Shown: positions 62,430-64,000 of the stretch, in pieces
Numbering within the stretch: position 1 is the stretch's first letter
Layout of the letters: each line of letters opens with the position of its first letter
Source: JBBSJZ01 sp041739875
GTDB taxonomy: Bacteria; Planctomycetota; Planctomycetia; Pirellulales; Pirellulaceae
NCBI GenBank assembly: GCA_041739875.1
Contig: JBGSNA010000162.1
Location: 1 to 64,000, forward strand
Direction of reading: 5' to 3'
Length of the DNA stretch: 64,000 nt
Position numbers and translations under genes: made by a program
Notes under the pieces: model-generated
Database searches by the model: none
What the model saw: the letters and a program-made list of their open reading frames with translations, nothing else
Told to the model about the DNA's origin: nothing

Positions 62430-64000
62430 GCGCCTACCTCGTCACTAAGCATTGCATCTTGCATGGAACGCTGTGCGATCCCAGTCTGTAAAATTGCCGC
62501 ATAGTCGTCGAATTCAACACCGTTGGGCGATGGTTCAAAATGGCCGTTCAATACGCCGCGAACACATTCGACAATAATTTCATCGGCGCGATGCAGCAGT
62601 TCTGGTGCAAAGGATGCAATATTGATTCGTGTCTCCTCGTCCTTGCCACTCACATTGAAATAACCAAGTTCCACTTCATCAGGATTCGCCCCTAGACCCA
62701 AGAACGGAATCATCATGCGATACAAAGGCAATTGAAGATCAATCCACTGCACTTCGCCATGACGTTTGGCTAAGTGTTTCTTTTCAGGTTTGTAGCCGTG
62801 CGTTTTGTAGTCGAGGATCGCCCACCGCCCCGTTTGCGGATGGAAATCGATACGGTCAAATCTGCCGCGAAGCCCCATGACTTGCCCATCTACTGTGATG
62901 CCGGCGCCAGTCTTTTCGCTTACGGAGGCTTCCACTTTTTTGATTACCCAGCCATCAGCGATTCGTTCGGCTTGACGCTGGGCCACGATCTTAAGACGAC
63001 GCTGGGCTTGGGCAATCTGTAAGCCCACAGCCGTCGCGGCCGATTCGCCAAACGTGTCCGCCGCGTAAGCATGCAGATGCTCAATCAGGCTGTCTTCAAT
63101 TCGTTGGATGCTTGACTCATCTTTGTCGTTGGACATACCAAATCGTTCGACTGCCCCGTGCACAAGATCACCGAACTGATTCGCCGCGAGTTCTGAGGCC
63201 ATATCGTCGATCGGACGCATTTTCAACACATGACGTAAATAGAACCGATAGGGGCATGCTAGATAGTCTTTGAAAGCGGTCACACTCATGGTGTTGACGC
63301 GCACGGAACGATCCAGCTTCGGAATCGTGAGCGGTTGGTCGCGAGGCGCGTCGTCCCATGGATGCCACAACGGCGTTTTAAGTCGGACACCATCCAACAA
63401 GTTTCGGACATGTCGTGCACAGTCCCCGGGTTCTGTGGCTGCGATCAAACGGCTCGGTGGTGTTGGTGAGCCATCTGCGGAAGTCTTGCCAACAACGAAA
63501 CGAACCGCTGAACGAGACTTCAGCATCAAATGCATCGCATAACAGTCGCGAGCGTAGCGACGTTCATTGTCACCCACACCAAGTTTCGTGCGAAGCGAGC
63601 CAGGCAAAAACGGATCACTTGTCACAGCACCTGGTACGAAAGGATGGTTCAAGCCAACCACCATGAGCGCCGGAGCGTCATCGAGTGCCAAATCAAGCCA
63701 GCCGAGGATCTCGATGTCGTTAGGACGTGCGGATTCATTGATGCGGATTTCCGCTGACCGACCAGCGATCATTTGCAGTGCACTCACCGCATCGACGTCG
63801 ATATCTAACTTATTACTCAACTTGCCGTAACGAGTGAGTTGCCGCCGTATCGCTTGGTACGCCAGTTGAGTGCGATCGGCTGTGAGTTCGTCTGGTGAGT
63901 CGTCACATAATTCGCTCAGCAACCGATCGATGTGCTTGCACCACTGGGAAAGCGGCAAGTTCCCAGTTGAAAGTGGCTCAGTCCACTGGAGTAGGACGTC
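62426..64000 (-). CDS. AddB-like PD-(D/E)XK nuclease subunit (5' end outside window)
   Basis: At least 524 codons, open to the window edge, so the N-terminal part is not seen. The C-terminal third is a RecB-type nuclease: CPYRFYLRHVL, GDLVHGAVERFG with the His, GRFDRIDFHP with the Asp, and WAILDYKTHGYKP with the DxK pair. The cysteine cluster C-x2-C-x5-C that ends Fe-S AddB proteins is absent. Before it lies helicase-like or structural sequence (MLKSRSAVRFVVGKTSADG). It probably forms a complex with the AddA-like protein. Confidence 0.85.
   Translation of the reverse strand, partial: DVLLQWTEPLSTGNLPLSQWCKHIDRLLSELCDDSPDELTADRTQLAYQAIRRQLTRYGKLSNKLDIDVDAVSALQMIAGRSAEIRINESARPNDIEILGWLDLALDDAPALMVVGLNHPFVPGAVTSDPFLPGSLRTKLGVGDNERRYARDCYAMHLMLKSRSAVRFVVGKTSADGSPTPPSRLIAATEPGDCARHVRNLLDGVRLKTPLWHPWDDAPRDQPLTIPKLDRSVRVNTMSVTAFKDYLACPYRFYLRHVLKMRPIDDMASELAANQFGDLVHGAVERFGMSNDKDESSIQRIEDSLIEHLHAYAADTFGESAATAVGLQIAQAQRRLKIVAQRQAERIADGWVIKKVEASVSEKTGAGITVDGQVMGLRGRFDRIDFHPQTGRWAILDYKTHGYKPEKKHLAKRHGEVQWIDLQLPLYRMMIPFLGLGANPDEVELGYFNVSGKDEETRINIASFAPELLHRADEIIVECVRGVLNGHFEPSPNGVEFDDYAAILQTGIAQRSMQDAMLSDEVGA

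Overview
The window looks like chromosome of a planctomycete of the Pirellulaceae (Rhodopirellula-like) type. The evidence is the combination of giant secreted proteins with an LEPR-XLL-like N-terminus and dockerin-type calcium loops, a PEP-CTERM protein, an ECF sigma factor beside a Ser/Thr kinase with WD40 repeats, methanofuran (H4MPT-linked C1) genes in a bacterium, and a shortened ribosomal alpha operon. Assignments come from reading motifs; no database search was run.

Left part (1-24.2 kb). A TolC-like outer-membrane lipoprotein enters from the left edge. It is followed by a decayed IS5-type element. Next comes a 17-kb run of four minus-strand genes, transcribed in the order ECF sigma factor, membrane Ser/Thr kinase with WD40 repeats, a 4172-residue secreted protein (trypsin domain, cadherin-like repeats, haemagglutinin-like repeats, two beta-helix regions, dockerin loops at both ends), and a small PEP-CTERM protein whose body resembles a cohesin. 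A second dead transposon (IS701/IS4-like) follows, lying against a truncated hydrolase gene, and then a haloarchaeal-type glucose dehydrogenase.

Middle (24.5-46.2 kb). A plus-strand run carries a SufR-like regulator, sufC, sufB, sufD and a SufT-like MIP18 protein, and continues directly into three genes resembling archaeal methanofuran-biosynthesis genes mfnD, mfnF and mfnE. Minus-strand genes follow: an acyl-CoA-synthetase-like ligase, class II fructose-bisphosphate aldolase with a clear terminator, a YjhG/YagF-type sugar-acid dehydratase, a YugP-type zinc peptidase, a large exported M28 peptidase, a small unknown gene, a DUF3500 protein, and three polysaccharide genes (WecG/TagA-type glycosyltransferase, priming sugar transferase, Wzz-like chain-length protein).

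Right part (46.4-64 kb). A methyltransferase, thyA and folA precede rpsM-rpsK-rpoA-rplQ, which has a good candidate promoter and a strong terminator. A Tat/lipoprotein solute-binding protein is divergent from xylulokinase. The window ends in a minus-strand four-gene DNA-processing block: an AddB-like nuclease (cut by the right edge), an AddA/UvrD-like helicase, an SbcD/YhaO-like phosphoesterase and a YhaN/SMC-like ATPase. The first three are joined by 4-base overlaps.

The most interesting points are the sigma-kinase-giant-protein cluster with its possible cohesin/dockerin pair, the Suf-methanofuran gene run, the AddAB plus YhaO/YhaN module, and a priming glycosyltransferase with a degenerate GGDEF-like N-terminus. 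No tRNA, rRNA or CRISPR array was seen.
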